Assembly: GCA_001941135.1 (NCBI GenBank)
Contig: MSHL01000025.1
Location: 1 to 47,264 of the forward strand
DNA from: Ruminococcus sp. Zagget11
GTDB taxonomy: Bacteria; Bacillota; Clostridia; Oscillospirales; Ruminococcaceae
DNA: 47,264 nucleotides
Direction of reading: 5' to 3'
The notes under the pieces are model-generated. The model was not told where the DNA came from. It saw only the letters and a list, made by a program, of their open reading frames with translations, and ran no database searches. This document shows positions 16,726 through 24,730 of this stretch, one piece after another. Position 1 is the stretch's first letter, and every line of letters begins with the position of its first letter. The position numbers were made by a program, and so were the translations under genes.

Positions 16726-18078
16726 TCAATAACTCGTTGCAATGAAATTTGCGTATTCCTCCGGTGTCATCTCACTCAAATCTTTGCCAGTGCCGTTGCC
16801 TCTGATGTAGCAAACATTCATATTGGGATGTCCTTCCATCGGTTCGCACTGTAACGCCTCCTCGTCAAATTCATCATCATTGCTTTCGATGATTTCTGCT
16901 TCCAGCTCGACCACAATCGGATGATTCTCGTCATAGCAGAACGTGATTTGTCTGCCCTTGTGAGTACGCTTATTGCTGTACTGAATAAAGTACAAATTGT
17001 ACAGCTTGCCAGCGTTGATGTTCAGTTTCAGCGAGAGTGCATTCGGCTTGATGTCAAGAGCGAGTGTTTCAATCAGCTCGGTAGCCGTACCCGTCCATTT
17101 CGGATTTTCAGCATTGATGAATCCTCCGATTGCTTCAAGCACAGGTTCGGGCGGTTCGGCATAATCGGACGAGCGTTCACTTTTGAAGTCCCAGCACAGT
17201 GTTTCTTTGTTGCGGGTGAGCATGAATTTCTTATCTGGCTGATCTTTGCCCGAAACTTCAATTGTTGCATCACCGTCACTTCGCTTCGACTTGTACATGG
17301 TGAACGCACCGTCCGCAGCTCCGAGCAGACCATTCGTGCCTGAAATACGATCGAAGCTGTCATTGGATTTCTGTTTTCGGGTGTGATGTACCAGAATCAG
17401 GCAAATACCTGTTCTGTCAGCAAACGCTTTCAGCCCTGCGATAATGTCATAATCTTTTGCATAGCTGTAAGTATCCCCCTCTGCTTCACGGACTTTTTGC
17501 AAGGTGTCAATAATCATCAGAACGGTATCGGGATGCTCATGCAAAAAGCTGTCGAGCTGTTCGAGCAAGCCGTCATTCAGAGATTTTGAAGCAACCGAAA
17601 AGAAAAGATTTGGCGTTGTTTCCGTGCCGAACATTCGGTACAGACGCTCCTGCAAGCGGCGGTAATCGTCCTCTAAAGCCAGATACAGCACCGTGCCTTT
17701 GCGGACTGCGTACTGCCACATCGGAGTACCAGAACTGACATGGTAAGCAATCTGAGCCATCATGAAACTCTTGCCAACCTTTGGCACACCGACAAACAGG
17801 TATGTGCCTGGATAGAGGAAATGGTCAATCACGGGCGGTTTGCCTGGGTACACCATTTCATAAAGTTCAGGCATAGAAACAGTCTGCATGAGGTCGGGCA
17901 TCTGCTGTGCAAACATCTCACGCTCATATTGCACCTGTGCTTCGAAGATTTCTTCGTCAGAGGGCTTGAAATATCTCTCCGACTCTGGTATAATGGTATC
18001 TGTAAAGTTATTAAGTGACTGCCCGACCTCTGTGCCAACAGAGGTCATAGGGGCGGTCATTTCTCTTTCTTCGGTCAT
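16726..18078 (-). CDS. RepA-like AAA ATPase (RecA-fold, AAA_25)
   Basis: This 450-residue protein has a RecA-fold ATPase core: Walker A VGVPKVGKSFMMAQ (about residues 93-106), a LYLALEDDYRRLQERL segment, Walker B VLMIIDTLQKV and an LVHHTRKQ sensor. It resembles the hexameric RepA helicases of IncQ-type plasmids and the AAA_25 proteins of clostridial integrative elements, where they are thought to drive replication of the excised circle. The N-terminal 70 residues are acidic and probably disordered; the C-terminal part after residue 320 probably binds DNA or partners. Its ATG overlaps the stop of the MobC-like gene (ATGA), showing translational coupling. It is intact. Iteron-like repeats lie just downstream. 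Confidence 0.85.
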   Translation of the reverse strand: MTEEREMTAPMTSVGTEVGQSLNNFTDTIIPESERYFKPSDEEIFEAQVQYEREMFAQQMPDLMQTVSMPELYEMVYPGKPPVIDHFLYPGTYLFVGVPKVGKSFMMAQIAYHVSSGTPMWQYAVRKGTVLYLALEDDYRRLQERLYRMFGTETTPNLFFSVASKSLNDGLLEQLDSFLHEHPDTVLMIIDTLQKVREAEGDTYSYAKDYDIIAGLKAFADRTGICLILVHHTRKQKSNDSFDRISGTNGLLGAADGAFTMYKSKRSDGDATIEVSGKDQPDKKFMLTRNKETLCWDFKSERSSDYAEPPEPVLEAIGGFINAENPKWTGTATELIETLALDIKPNALSLKLNINAGKLYNLYFIQYSNKRTHKGRQITFCYDENHPIVVELEAEIIESNDDEFDEEALQCEPMEGHPNMNVCYIRGNGTGKDLSEMTPEEYANFIATSY

Positions 18079-18401
18079 TCTTTCTCTCCTTTCAGACCGT
18101 TCATGGTTACGGTAATAAGCTGTATCGTAGACAGCAGCTCATCATCGGCCGTAGAACCATTTTCAATTCTTTTCAGCTCGGCAAGAACCGCTGCAAGCTG
18201 ATTTTTCAGTGCCTTGTACACTCTCGGATTGCCCTGCACCACCACATCACGGCAGAGCAGCCGTTTCACAATGTAGTCCTGCTTGGTTAATCCCGAAAGT
18301 GCAACCGCCGAATTGATGAGAGCATCTTCTTCGGGAGGCACCCGAAAACCGATTGTTCTTGCTCTGAATCTGCCTTTGCTGTCAAGATTTTTAGCGGACA
18401 T
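18075..18401 (-). CDS. MobC-like ribbon-helix-helix mobilization accessory protein
   Basis: The 108-residue protein starts with a short basic tail and TIGFRVPPEEDALINSAVAL, a ribbon-helix-helix-like DNA-binding segment, followed by SGLTKQDYIVKRLLCRDVVV, a pattern shared by MobC-type relaxosome proteins; the rest is helical. MobC proteins bind near oriT and help the relaxase melt the nick site. It lies between the integrase (6 bases upstream) and the RepA-like ATPase (4-base overlap), so the three are probably one transcript. A role as a RHH transcription regulator of the element is the main alternative. Confidence 0.65.
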   Translation of the reverse strand: MSAKNLDSKGRFRARTIGFRVPPEEDALINSAVALSGLTKQDYIVKRLLCRDVVVQGNPRVYKALKNQLAAVLAELKRIENGSTADDELLSTIQLITVTMNGLKGEKE

Positions 18402-18406
18402 CTGTG

Positions 18407-19489
18407 TTACTCTCCCTCATCATCGTCATTTCTCAAATTACTCAGCTTGTCAGCCATTTCATTCTGTGTACTTGGAAATAGGTGAGCATACCGATATGTA
18501 ATGTCGATACTTTCATGCCCCACTCTGTCTGCGATTGCAACGGCAGAGAATCCCATTTCAATCAGCAAAGAGATGTGCGAGTGTCTTAAATCGTGAATAC
18601 GGATACGCTTTACGCCCGATTCTTTTGCTCCTCTGTCCATCTCGTGATGCAGATAACTCTTAGTAATCAGAAACATACGGTCATGTTCTCCAATACCGTA
18701 AAGCTGACCGATAAAATCCAGAATCTCCTGAGAAAGAAAGTCAGGCATTTTTACAACACGGTTGCTTTTGGCTGTTTTCGGGTCGGTGATGATGTCCTGT
18801 CCCTGTATTCTCTGATAGGACTTTGTGATTGACACTGTGTGCTTTTCAAAGTCGAAATCCGCAGGTGTCATGGCAAGCAGTTCACCAAGCCTGATACCGC
18901 ACCAATAAAGCATCTCAAAAGCATAAAACGAAACAGGCTTGTCCATCATCACTTCTGCAAAACGTTTGTACTCCTCTTGTATCCAAAAGAGCATTTCACG
19001 ATTTTTCGCCTTGCCCATATTGCCTGCCTCGGCTGCAGGATTGCTTGATAGTCCATAAAAGCGCACTGCATAGTTGAACACAGCACTCAGCTGATTGTGG
19101 AGCGTTTTCAAGTACACAGGTGAATACGGCTTGCCTGTCTTGGTCGAGCCTTCGAGCATTTCATTCTGCCATGCAATGACATCTTTCGGCTGAATATCGC
19201 ACATCTTTCTTTTTCCGAAGAACGGAATTAGCTTTGTGCGGAGAATATGCTCCTTGGTGTGCCAGGTGTTGTCTTTCAGGCGTTTCTTCATATCCTCAAA
19301 GTAAATCTCCGAAAAACTCTGAAAAGTCATATCAAGACTTGAATCCACCTTGTTCATCTGCTCTCGCTCCCATGCCTGTGCTTCTCTTTTGGTTGTAAAG
19401 CCACGCTTTTGCGTTTGCTTTCGCTCTCCACGGCTGTCTGTGTAGCGATAGATAACACGCCACTTATCGCCGTCTTTGTATACAGACAT
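18407..19489 (-). CDS. int: Tyrosine recombinase integrase
   Basis: The 360-residue site-specific recombinase has an N-terminal arm-binding AP2-like domain (about 1-50, YKDGDKWRVIYRYTDSRGE), a SAM-like core-binding domain (about 60-150) and a catalytic domain with Arg in YWCGIRLGELLAM, the HDLRHSH box, and GHESIDITYRYAHL with the terminal catalytic Tyr region. All catalytic residues are present, so it appears active. It would integrate and excise the element, presumably at guaA. It is preceded by a Xis-like gene 6 bases upstream and followed by the MobC-like gene, an integrase-proximal arrangement common in Firmicute elements. Arm-type targets may be the TTGCC pairs at each end. Confidence 0.95.
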   Translation of the reverse strand: MSVYKDGDKWRVIYRYTDSRGERKQTQKRGFTTKREAQAWEREQMNKVDSSLDMTFQSFSEIYFEDMKKRLKDNTWHTKEHILRTKLIPFFGKRKMCDIQPKDVIAWQNEMLEGSTKTGKPYSPVYLKTLHNQLSAVFNYAVRFYGLSSNPAAEAGNMGKAKNREMLFWIQEEYKRFAEVMMDKPVSFYAFEMLYWCGIRLGELLAMTPADFDFEKHTVSITKSYQRIQGQDIITDPKTAKSNRVVKMPDFLSQEILDFIGQLYGIGEHDRMFLITKSYLHHEMDRGAKESGVKRIRIHDLRHSHISLLIEMGFSAVAIADRVGHESIDITYRYAHLFPSTQNEMADKLSNLRNDDDEGE

Positions 19490-19495
19490 TTTGCA

Positions 19496-19699
19496 TCACT
19501 CCTTTTCATTGCTATCTGAAGAACCGCTGTAACAGGTTCTTTCGAGAAAATATTGTCTGTTTACTCTGCCAGAAATCGTGATAAAGCCTTTTGCTTTCAG
19601 CTCTGCATTGAGCATCTGTACTATCTTGTAAGCATAAGACTTTGAGACATTCAGTTCTCTGGCAACATCTTCAACTCTCATGAAACTATTATTCATCAT
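19496..19699 (-). CDS. xis: Excisionase-like small helix-turn-helix protein
   Basis: This 67-residue protein has an HTH (RVEDVARELNVSKSYAYKIVQMLNAEL) followed by a wing-like FITISGRVNRQYFLERT, the layout of the small excisionase proteins that bend the element's ends and steer the integrase toward excision. It is directly upstream of int with a 6-base gap, and its promoter lies under the repressor operators in the 19700-19845 region. An in-frame second Met (residue 2) makes the exact start uncertain by one codon. Confidence 0.75.
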   Translation of the reverse strand: MMNNSFMRVEDVARELNVSKSYAYKIVQMLNAELKAKGFITISGRVNRQYFLERTCYSGSSDSNEKE

Positions 19700-19751
19700 T
19701 CAGAGTATCTCCTTTCTCCAACTTAACTACATTTGATTAAGTCTGTGTTAT

Positions 19752-19845
19752 ATTACACTAAACATATTCAGTTATGTCAAGTGCAAAATCACTAAACATT
19801 TTTATTTCTACTATCTTGACAAATACTAAGCATATATGCTATAAT
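19752..19845. promoter_or_regulatory. Divergent xis-int / repressor control region with three phased operators
   Basis: Leftward promoter: TTGACA (minus strand, 19775-19780) and TGTAAT (19752-19757), 17-base spacer. Rightward promoter: TTGACA (19816-19821) and TATAAT (19840-19845), 18-base spacer. The word ACTAA(A/G)CAT occurs at 19757-19765, 19791-19799 and 19825-19833, each exactly 34 bases apart. The first overlaps the leftward -10, the third fills the rightward spacer. This fits a repressor that controls both xis-int and its own gene. Confidence 0.7.
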
Positions 19846-19904
19846 TGGTTTGTGAAAAATGGCGGCACATTGCAGCTGCTCCACAAATGATAGGAGGAAA
19901 CGAT

Positions 19905-20402
19905 ATGGCGATAGGTGAGAGAATCCGTTTTATCAGGAATCTCAGAGGAATGACACAGAAATTTTTAGGCTTGCAGGTTGGATTTTCAGAAAGAACAGCT
20001 GATATTCGTATGGCACAGTATGAATCGGGTTCAAGGACACCGAAAGCTGACCTTGTAGCTCAGTTGGCTGATGTTCTGTCTGTATCAACCGAGGCATTGG
20101 ATGTGCCGAATATTGATAGCTACACAGGTCTTATGCACACACTTTTTGCATTGGAAGATTTATATGGATTGAAAATTGACCGCTTGGACGGTGAACTCTA
20201 CATTCGTATCAATCGTCAGAACGGTTCGACTTTTGCAAAAATGACAGGTCTGCTTGCTCCTTGGGAAGAAATGGCTCAGAAGTATCGTAATGGGGAAATT
20301 ACCCGTGAGGAGTATGATGCTTGGAGATATAATTATCCGAAGTCAGAAGCGGAGCGTAATGAAGAAATGCTCAAGAACTTAAAAGAGGAGAATAATGGAT
20401 AA
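19905..20402 (+). CDS. XRE-family repressor of the element
   Basis: The start is ATG 19905, preceded by AGGAGG at 19892-19897; a longer in-frame extension to 19845 overlaps the promoter and is rejected. The 165-residue protein has a Cro/C1 HTH (about residues 3-60: IGERIRFIRNLRGMTQKFLG... SRTPKADLVAQLADVL) with an unusual acidic loop, and a C-terminal domain without a protease signature. It is divergent from xis-int, the usual place of the repressor that keeps an integrative element quiescent, and probably binds the three ACTAA(A/G)CAT sites. Its last codons overlap the next gene by 8 bases. Confidence 0.85.
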   Translation: MAIGERIRFIRNLRGMTQKFLGLQVGFSERTADIRMAQYESGSRTPKADLVAQLADVLSVSTEALDVPNIDSYTGLMHTLFALEDLYGLKIDRLDGELYIRINRQNGSTFAKMTGLLAPWEEMAQKYRNGEITREEYDAWRYNYPKSEAERNEEMLKNLKEENNG

Positions 20403-21069
20403 GGTAATTTCTATTTGTAGTATAATTGTAATTGTAATTATAGGATTTATCGTTAAACTAATCAGGCTGCATTCTATCAATAAGAGGTTAGAGTTCACAA
20501 GCGATTATCGAAATAAATTTATACAATATGTTAATCAGATTGCATCCGATCATACAATTAATCAAACACTATACTATGAATTAACATCAAAGGTCAAAGA
20601 AATGCAAATGGAGTTAGGTGAAGATGGTGTTTTTGCATATATGACTGATAATCTTAGAGGAATAACGGCTAAAGATTATCAATTACTCCTTAACTTTCTT
20701 CCTGAAACAAGAGAAATGCTTGGCAACTCATTTTTAGCAGAACGATATACTATGTCAATAAATAGTTGTGATGATATGTTTATAAGACATATTGGTTCTC
20801 TTAATTCTAACCATAGTGAAATAAGAAATGGTATTTTTAATCCATTCTCTAATTTTGCTGAAGGAATTAAAAGTATAATTTTATTACCTTTTTTTATTTT
20901 TAGTTGGTGTGGCTTTATTACATTGGATAGTACTTACAAATTAGGACAAAATATTATTGTTAAGATTTTAAATGCTGTGATTGTTATTTTAGGACTGATA
21001 GGAACAATAATTACCATAGTTCTTGGTTGGAGCGAATTTACAGCGATTGTTATGAAATTATTTGAATAA
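20395..21069 (+). CDS. Small membrane protein of unknown function
   Basis: I do not recognise this 224-residue protein. It has an N-terminal transmembrane anchor (about residues 4-24, ISICSIIVIVIIGFIVKLI), a polar central region of about 125 residues with conserved-looking TSKVKEMQMELGEDGVF and RYTMSINSCDDMFI, and two C-terminal membrane segments (near FFIFSWCGFI and VIVILGLIGTIITIVL). It is AT-rich. It overlaps the repressor gene by 8 bases, so translation is coupled, and it is the last gene before the right end of the element. Possible roles are surface exclusion, a membrane-acting defence effector or stress sensing; none is supported by a motif. Confidence 0.75.
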   Translation: MDKVISICSIIVIVIIGFIVKLIRLHSINKRLEFTSDYRNKFIQYVNQIASDHTINQTLYYELTSKVKEMQMELGEDGVFAYMTDNLRGITAKDYQLLLNFLPETREMLGNSFLAERYTMSINSCDDMFIRHIGSLNSNHSEIRNGIFNPFSNFAEGIKSIILLPFFIFSWCGFITLDSTYKLGQNIIVKILNAVIVILGLIGTIITIVLGWSEFTAIVMKLFE

Positions 21070-21071
21070 AA

Positions 21072-21109
21072 AAGAGCGAACCGATTTACAAAAAATCAGT
21101 TCGCTCTTA
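21072..21109 (+). terminator. Terminator at the element's right end
   Basis: GAGCGAAC (21074-21081) pairs with GTTCGCTC (21099-21106), with an inner GATTT/AAATC stem, followed by TT. It isolates the membrane-protein gene from guaA. A degenerate copy is at 8710-8740. Confidence 0.75.
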
Positions 21110-21177
21110 AAATTTCACGATAGATAATTGTTTTATTCTGACGAATAAAAAGTTACTTTGTGGGTAACAGCGAAATG

Positions 21178-21193
21178 TTGCCAAATCGTTGCC
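21178..21193 (+). repeat. TTGCC direct-repeat pair, right arm
   Basis: TTGCC at 21178-21182 and 21189-21193 (11-base period), 60 bases from the guaA end. Candidate arm-type integrase site matching the pair at 8980-8995. Confidence 0.45.
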
Positions 21194-21252
21194 ATGATAA
21201 CAGTATAATAACGAATTTTGGCTTGTTTACGCCCTATTTTTCGGGAGTTTTA

Positions 21253-21264
21253 TTATTCCCACTC
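21253..21264 (-). repeat. Candidate attR in the guaA 3' end
   Basis: GAGTGGGAATAA on the minus strand encodes the last residues (EWE-stop) of GuaA and recurs at 8866-8877 with one change. The guaA 3' end is a recognised integration hotspot, and the gene stays intact. Confidence 0.6.
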
Positions 21265-22785
21265 AATAGTAGCCGGTGGCTTCGTAGTAATATCGTACAC
21301 TACTCTGTTTACCGATTTTACCTCGTTGACTATTCTGTTTGAGGCGGCGGCGAGGACATCGTAGGGTATCCTTGAAAACTCGGCGGTCATGAAATCGGTT
21401 GTTTCTACGGCTCTCAGCGCAAGTGTATAGTCATAGGTTCTGCCATCTCCCATTACTCCTACGGAACGGTTATTTGTCAGGACAGCAAAGTATTGGTTAA
21501 TGGTTTTATCAAGTCCTGCCTTGGAGATTTCATCACGGAATATATAATCGGCATCACGCAGAATTTCCAGCTTTTCCTCGGTTATTTCTCCGATTATTCT
21601 TATTGCAAGTCCGGGGCCGGGGAACGGCTGACGGTCAACAAGCACGTTGGAAAGCCCCAGCTCTCTTCCCAATGCCCTTACCTCGTCCTTAAAGAGCATT
21701 CTCAGCGGCTCGATTATTTCCTTGAAATCCACATAGTCCGGCAGTCCGCCAACGTTGTGATGGGATTTTATAACGGCGGCATCACCCGTACCGCTTTCTA
21801 TTATATCGGGATAAATCGTGCCCTGCACAAGGAAATCAACCGCACCGATTTTCTTTGCTTCAGCCTCGAAAACTCTTATAAACTCCTCGCCTATAATCTT
21901 ACGCTTGGTTTCAGGGCCGGAAACGCCATTCAGTCTGCCCATAAATCTATCCTTAGCGTCAACACGGATAAAGTTAAGTCCCCAACCGGAAAATGCGGCT
22001 TCTACCTCATCGCCCTCATTTTTCCTCATAAATCCGTGATCCACGAAAATACAGGTAAGCTGATCCCCGACCGCTCTTGCAAGAAGCGCGGCTGCAACAG
22101 AGCTGTCAACTCCGCCCGAAAGCGCCAGCAGAACCTTTCCGTCGCCTACCTTCTCCCTTATATCGGCAATAGCTGTCTGCGCATAGTCCTCCATTGTCCA
22201 GTCGCCTACACAGCCGCAAACACGGTAAAGAAAGCTTTTCAGCATTTTTGTGCCGTTTTCGGTGTGATTAACCTCGGGGTGGAACTGCATACCGTAAAGC
22301 TTTCTTTCAGGGCACTCTATCGCCGCGGCGGGACAATGCGCGGTACGGGCGGAAAATGCAAATCCCGCAGGAAGTCTTTCAATATAATCGGTGTGGCTCA
22401 TCCACGAAATCGCCTTTTCGGGAAGTCCGTCAAAAAGCAGACTTGCGGTATCGTATATGGTTTCGGTTTTACCGTATTCACTGGTGACTGTGGTAGCTAC
22501 CTTGCCGCCGAGAAGATGTGCCATAAGCTGACAGCCGTAGCATATTCCCAACACAGGTATGCCTAAGGAGAATATTTCGGGGGAAATAGTCGGCGAGGAC
22601 TCAAGATAAACGCTGTTAGGTCCTCCTGTAAGTATAATGCCTGCGGGGGCAAGCTCCTTTATCTCCTCTATAGGCATCTTGTAGGACTTTACCTCACAGT
22701 ACACTCCGCATTCTCTTATGCGGCGCGCTATAAGCTGATTATACTGACCGCCGAAATCAATTACTAATACCAATTGGTGAGCCAT
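21253..22785 (-). CDS. guaA: GMP synthase (glutamine-hydrolysing)
   Basis: GuaA aminates XMP to GMP in purine biosynthesis. The start is set at ATG 22785 ([18 protein letters not shown]) with GGAG nine bases upstream; a TTG two codons earlier is too close to the RBS. The 510-residue protein has an N-terminal class I glutamine amidotransferase domain with the nucleophile in [18 protein letters not shown] and the histidine in [10 protein letters not shown], an ATP-pyrophosphatase domain with the P-loop [17 protein letters not shown], and a dimerisation domain ending with [10 protein letters not shown]. Length is normal. No purine riboswitch could be found in its leader. Its 3' end serves as the integration site of the element to its left. 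Confidence 0.97.
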   Translation of the reverse strand: MAHQLVLVIDFGGQYNQLIARRIRECGVYCEVKSYKMPIEEIKELAPAGIILTGGPNSVYLESSPTISPEIFSLGIPVLGICYGCQLMAHLLGGKVATTVTSEYGKTETIYDTASLLFDGLPEKAISWMSHTDYIERLPAGFAFSARTAHCPAAAIECPERKLYGMQFHPEVNHTENGTKMLKSFLYRVCGCVGDWTMEDYAQTAIADIREKVGDGKVLLALSGGVDSSVAAALLARAVGDQLTCIFVDHGFMRKNEGDEVEAAFSGWGLNFIRVDAKDRFMGRLNGVSGPETKRKIIGEEFIRVFEAEAKKIGAVDFLVQGTIYPDIIESGTGDAAVIKSHHNVGGLPDYVDFKEIIEPLRMLFKDEVRALGRELGLSNVLVDRQPFPGPGLAIRIIGEITEEKLEILRDADYIFRDEISKAGLDKTINQYFAVLTNNRSVGVMGDGRTYDYTLALRAVETTDFMTAEFSRIPYDVLAAASNRIVNEVKSVNRVVYDITTKPPATIEWE

Positions 22786-22884
22786 ATTCAACTGCTCCTT
22801 TTCTTTACACTTTGTTTGACTTTGCGCTTTGACCTTATGCCGCAGCTAACCCCATCAATCCGTGAATATGTTGAATAATAGTAA

Positions 22885-22913
22885 ATTATATCATAGATAA
22901 GTAAATTTAGCAA
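22885..22913 (-). promoter_or_regulatory. Promoter of guaA
   Basis: On the minus strand TTGCTA (22908-22913) and TATAAT (22885-22890) are 17 bases apart, giving a leader of about 95 bases before the ATG. Confidence 0.7.
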
Positions 22914-22993
22914 TGGTTTTTTATTAACAATATTTTTTATTCACAGAAATTTTATCTGTCAAATTAATTTTCAGCGGAAGTACGACGTTTCCA

Positions 22994-23040
22994 TAAAAAA
23001 ATTCGCAGTGATTCTGCTGTATACACTGCGAATAAAAAAA
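22994..23040 (-). terminator. Terminator of the pst-pho operon (bidirectional form)
   Basis: ATTCGCAGTG (23001-23010) pairs perfectly with CACTGCGAAT (23024-23033). On the minus strand a T7 run follows at 22994-23000. It lies just after the phoR stop. Confidence 0.9.
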
Positions 23041-23054
23041 ATCATTTGGTAATG

Positions 23055-24728
23055 TCATACGGAGGCTGTTTCCTCGGTTAAGGGAAATATAACCGTAACC
23101 GTTGTCCCCTTTTCAACCCTGCTGTCAAGCCTTATTTCGGCATTGTGATAGGCGGCGGCGTGCTTGACAATTGAAAGTCCCAGACCTGTGCCGCCTATTG
23201 ACTTGGAATGGCTTTTGTCAACACGGTAAAAGCGTTCAAATACTCTGTCCATATCCTCAGCGGGAATACCTATTCCCGTATCGGAAACCGTCAAAACCGC
23301 TCTGTCGCCCTTATCATCGGTTTTCACTGTAATTGAACCGCCCTTTTTATTGTACTTAATCCCATTGTCGCAAAGGTTATATATAAGCTCCTCCAGTATC
23401 TGATGCGAACCCCTTATGAATACATTTTCGCCCTCACATACGGCAGTAACCTTCATAGCCTGTGCGGCAGGCGCAAGGCGATGAATTACATCTCTCGCAA
23501 GCTCGGATATATTCACATTTTCCCTTTCACTGCCGCCATAGCCCTCGTCAAGCTGCGAAAGATGCATAATATCCTCCACAAGCGTTATAAGCCGCTTTCC
23601 CTCACTGTAAATATCCCCCGCCAATTCGGGAACATCATCGTAAGGTGCAATACCGTCCTTCATCAGCTCCGCAAAGCCTATGATAGATGTAAGCGGTGTC
23701 TTTAACTCGTGGGAAACATTTGCGGTAAATTCTCGCCGCATGGATTCCATCTGCTCACGTTCGGTAACGTCAAGTATCAGCAGCACCGCACCGCTAAGGG
23801 CTGTTTCCTGCATAATGGGATTTGCAATAAGCTGATAGGTTCTCCCTCTTAAATCAAGCTGCCGCTCGCAGTGCTTGCCCTCAAGCACCTCATCGGCAGC
23901 TGTACGGAACTCACGGCTGCGGTCAATTTCTATAATTTTTTCTCCGCACATATCTTTTTTGGTACAAAGTATATTTGCCGCAGCGGAATTATTGCTGATT
24001 ACCCTTGCCTTGGAGTCGATCAGTATAAATCCCTCGCTCATATTCTCGGTCAAGGTGGTAAACTCCCTCTGCTTACGGCTCATTTCCTCAATCTGTGCGG
24101 ATATATCCCTGTTTTGACGCGCAATTCTGGACAGAAGCGGTGCAAGCTCATCATATGCCTTGCTGTCCACGGGATTATCCAAATCAATTTCATTAATCGG
24201 CTTTACTATGGATTTTGCAAGACGCGCGGAAAGGGCAAAGGACAGCAAAAGTGAAAGAACAATTACCACAATAAGAGGCTGCTGCATACTTATAAGCAGC
24301 GCACCCACGGTAAACTGCTCTGCTGAAAGTCTTACTACAGTGCCGTCGCCCAGTCTTTCGGCATAATAAACGGTCTTTTGTGACAAGCTTGATGAATAGC
24401 GTACCGATGTACCATAGCCGGTATTCAGCGCATCTATTATTTCCTGTCTGTCGGAATGATTTTCCATTTCCTCTGCATTAACCTCATTGTCATAGAGAAC
24501 CTCGCCATCGGCGGATACCCATGTGACACGGTTTTCAAAGGATACGTCATTGAAATACTCTTCTCCGGAAAGCTCTATTCCCCTTGCGGCATAATCAGCC
24601 TCACGCCGAAGGCTCGCGGCAGTCTGCTCGGAATAATAGCTGTAGAGTACGCTCATAAACATAGCTATTGTCACTATCATAACCGCTATACCCACACAGA
24701 ACGATGTCTTGAAAATCCTAACCGTCAA
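23055..24728 (-). CDS. phoR: PhoR-type sensor histidine kinase
   Basis: PhoR senses phosphate status with the Pst transporter and PhoU and phosphorylates PhoP/PhoB. The 557-residue protein has TM1 (about 10-30), an extracellular domain (about 30-145), TM2 (about 150-170), a linker, a PAS domain (FILIDSKARVISNN...), HisKA with the H-box FTANVSHELKTPLTS (about 340) and HATPase_c with the N box (LIYNLCDNGIKYN), DTGIGIPAEDMDRVFERFYR and GGTGLGLSIVKH. The TTG at 24728 starts two bases after the regulator's stop, with AAAGGGGG as RBS inside that gene. It is the last gene of a seven-gene operon. WalK is the main alternative, but the pst neighbours favour PhoR. Confidence 0.9.
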   Translation of the reverse strand: MTVRIFKTSFCVGIAVMIVTIAMFMSVLYSYYSEQTAASLRREADYAARGIELSGEEYFNDVSFENRVTWVSADGEVLYDNEVNAEEMENHSDRQEIIDALNTGYGTSVRYSSSLSQKTVYYAERLGDGTVVRLSAEQFTVGALLISMQQPLIVVIVLSLLLSFALSARLAKSIVKPINEIDLDNPVDSKAYDELAPLLSRIARQNRDISAQIEEMSRKQREFTTLTENMSEGFILIDSKARVISNNSAAANILCTKKDMCGEKIIEIDRSREFRTAADEVLEGKHCERQLDLRGRTYQLIANPIMQETALSGAVLLILDVTEREQMESMRREFTANVSHELKTPLTSIIGFAELMKDGIAPYDDVPELAGDIYSEGKRLITLVEDIMHLSQLDEGYGGSERENVNISELARDVIHRLAPAAQAMKVTAVCEGENVFIRGSHQILEELIYNLCDNGIKYNKKGGSITVKTDDKGDRAVLTVSDTGIGIPAEDMDRVFERFYRVDKSHSKSIGGTGLGLSIVKHAAAYHNAEIRLDSRVEKGTTVTVIFPLTEETASV

Positions 24729-24730
24729 TC

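Larger units (their letters stand above)
8866..21264. mobile_element. Integrative and mobilizable element at the guaA 3' end (about 12.4 kb)
   Basis: The segment carries a tyrosine integrase, Xis-like protein, divergent repressor, MobV relaxase, MobC-like protein, RepA-like ATPase and defence-type cargo, with no conjugation (type IV secretion) genes, so it is mobilizable rather than self-transmissible. The 3' end of guaA is a known insertion hotspot for genomic islands. The last 12 bases of guaA (GAGTGGGAATAA on the minus strand, 21253-21264) recur with one mismatch at 8866-8877 in the same orientation, giving candidate attR and attL. Integrase-proximal and distal ends both have TTGCC pairs 60-100 bases inside these sites. 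The boundaries are inferred; the alternative is that the left boundary lies a little elsewhere between 8808 and 8979. Confidence 0.7.

Noticed and set aside
21493-22566. 357-codon frame antisense to guaA
   Set aside because: Long only because it mirrors the guaA codon pattern; it is Cys/His-rich with no domain. guaA on the other strand is unambiguous.
22786-22880. Purine riboswitch before guaA
   Set aside because: No three-way junction core sequence could be found in the roughly 95-base leader.
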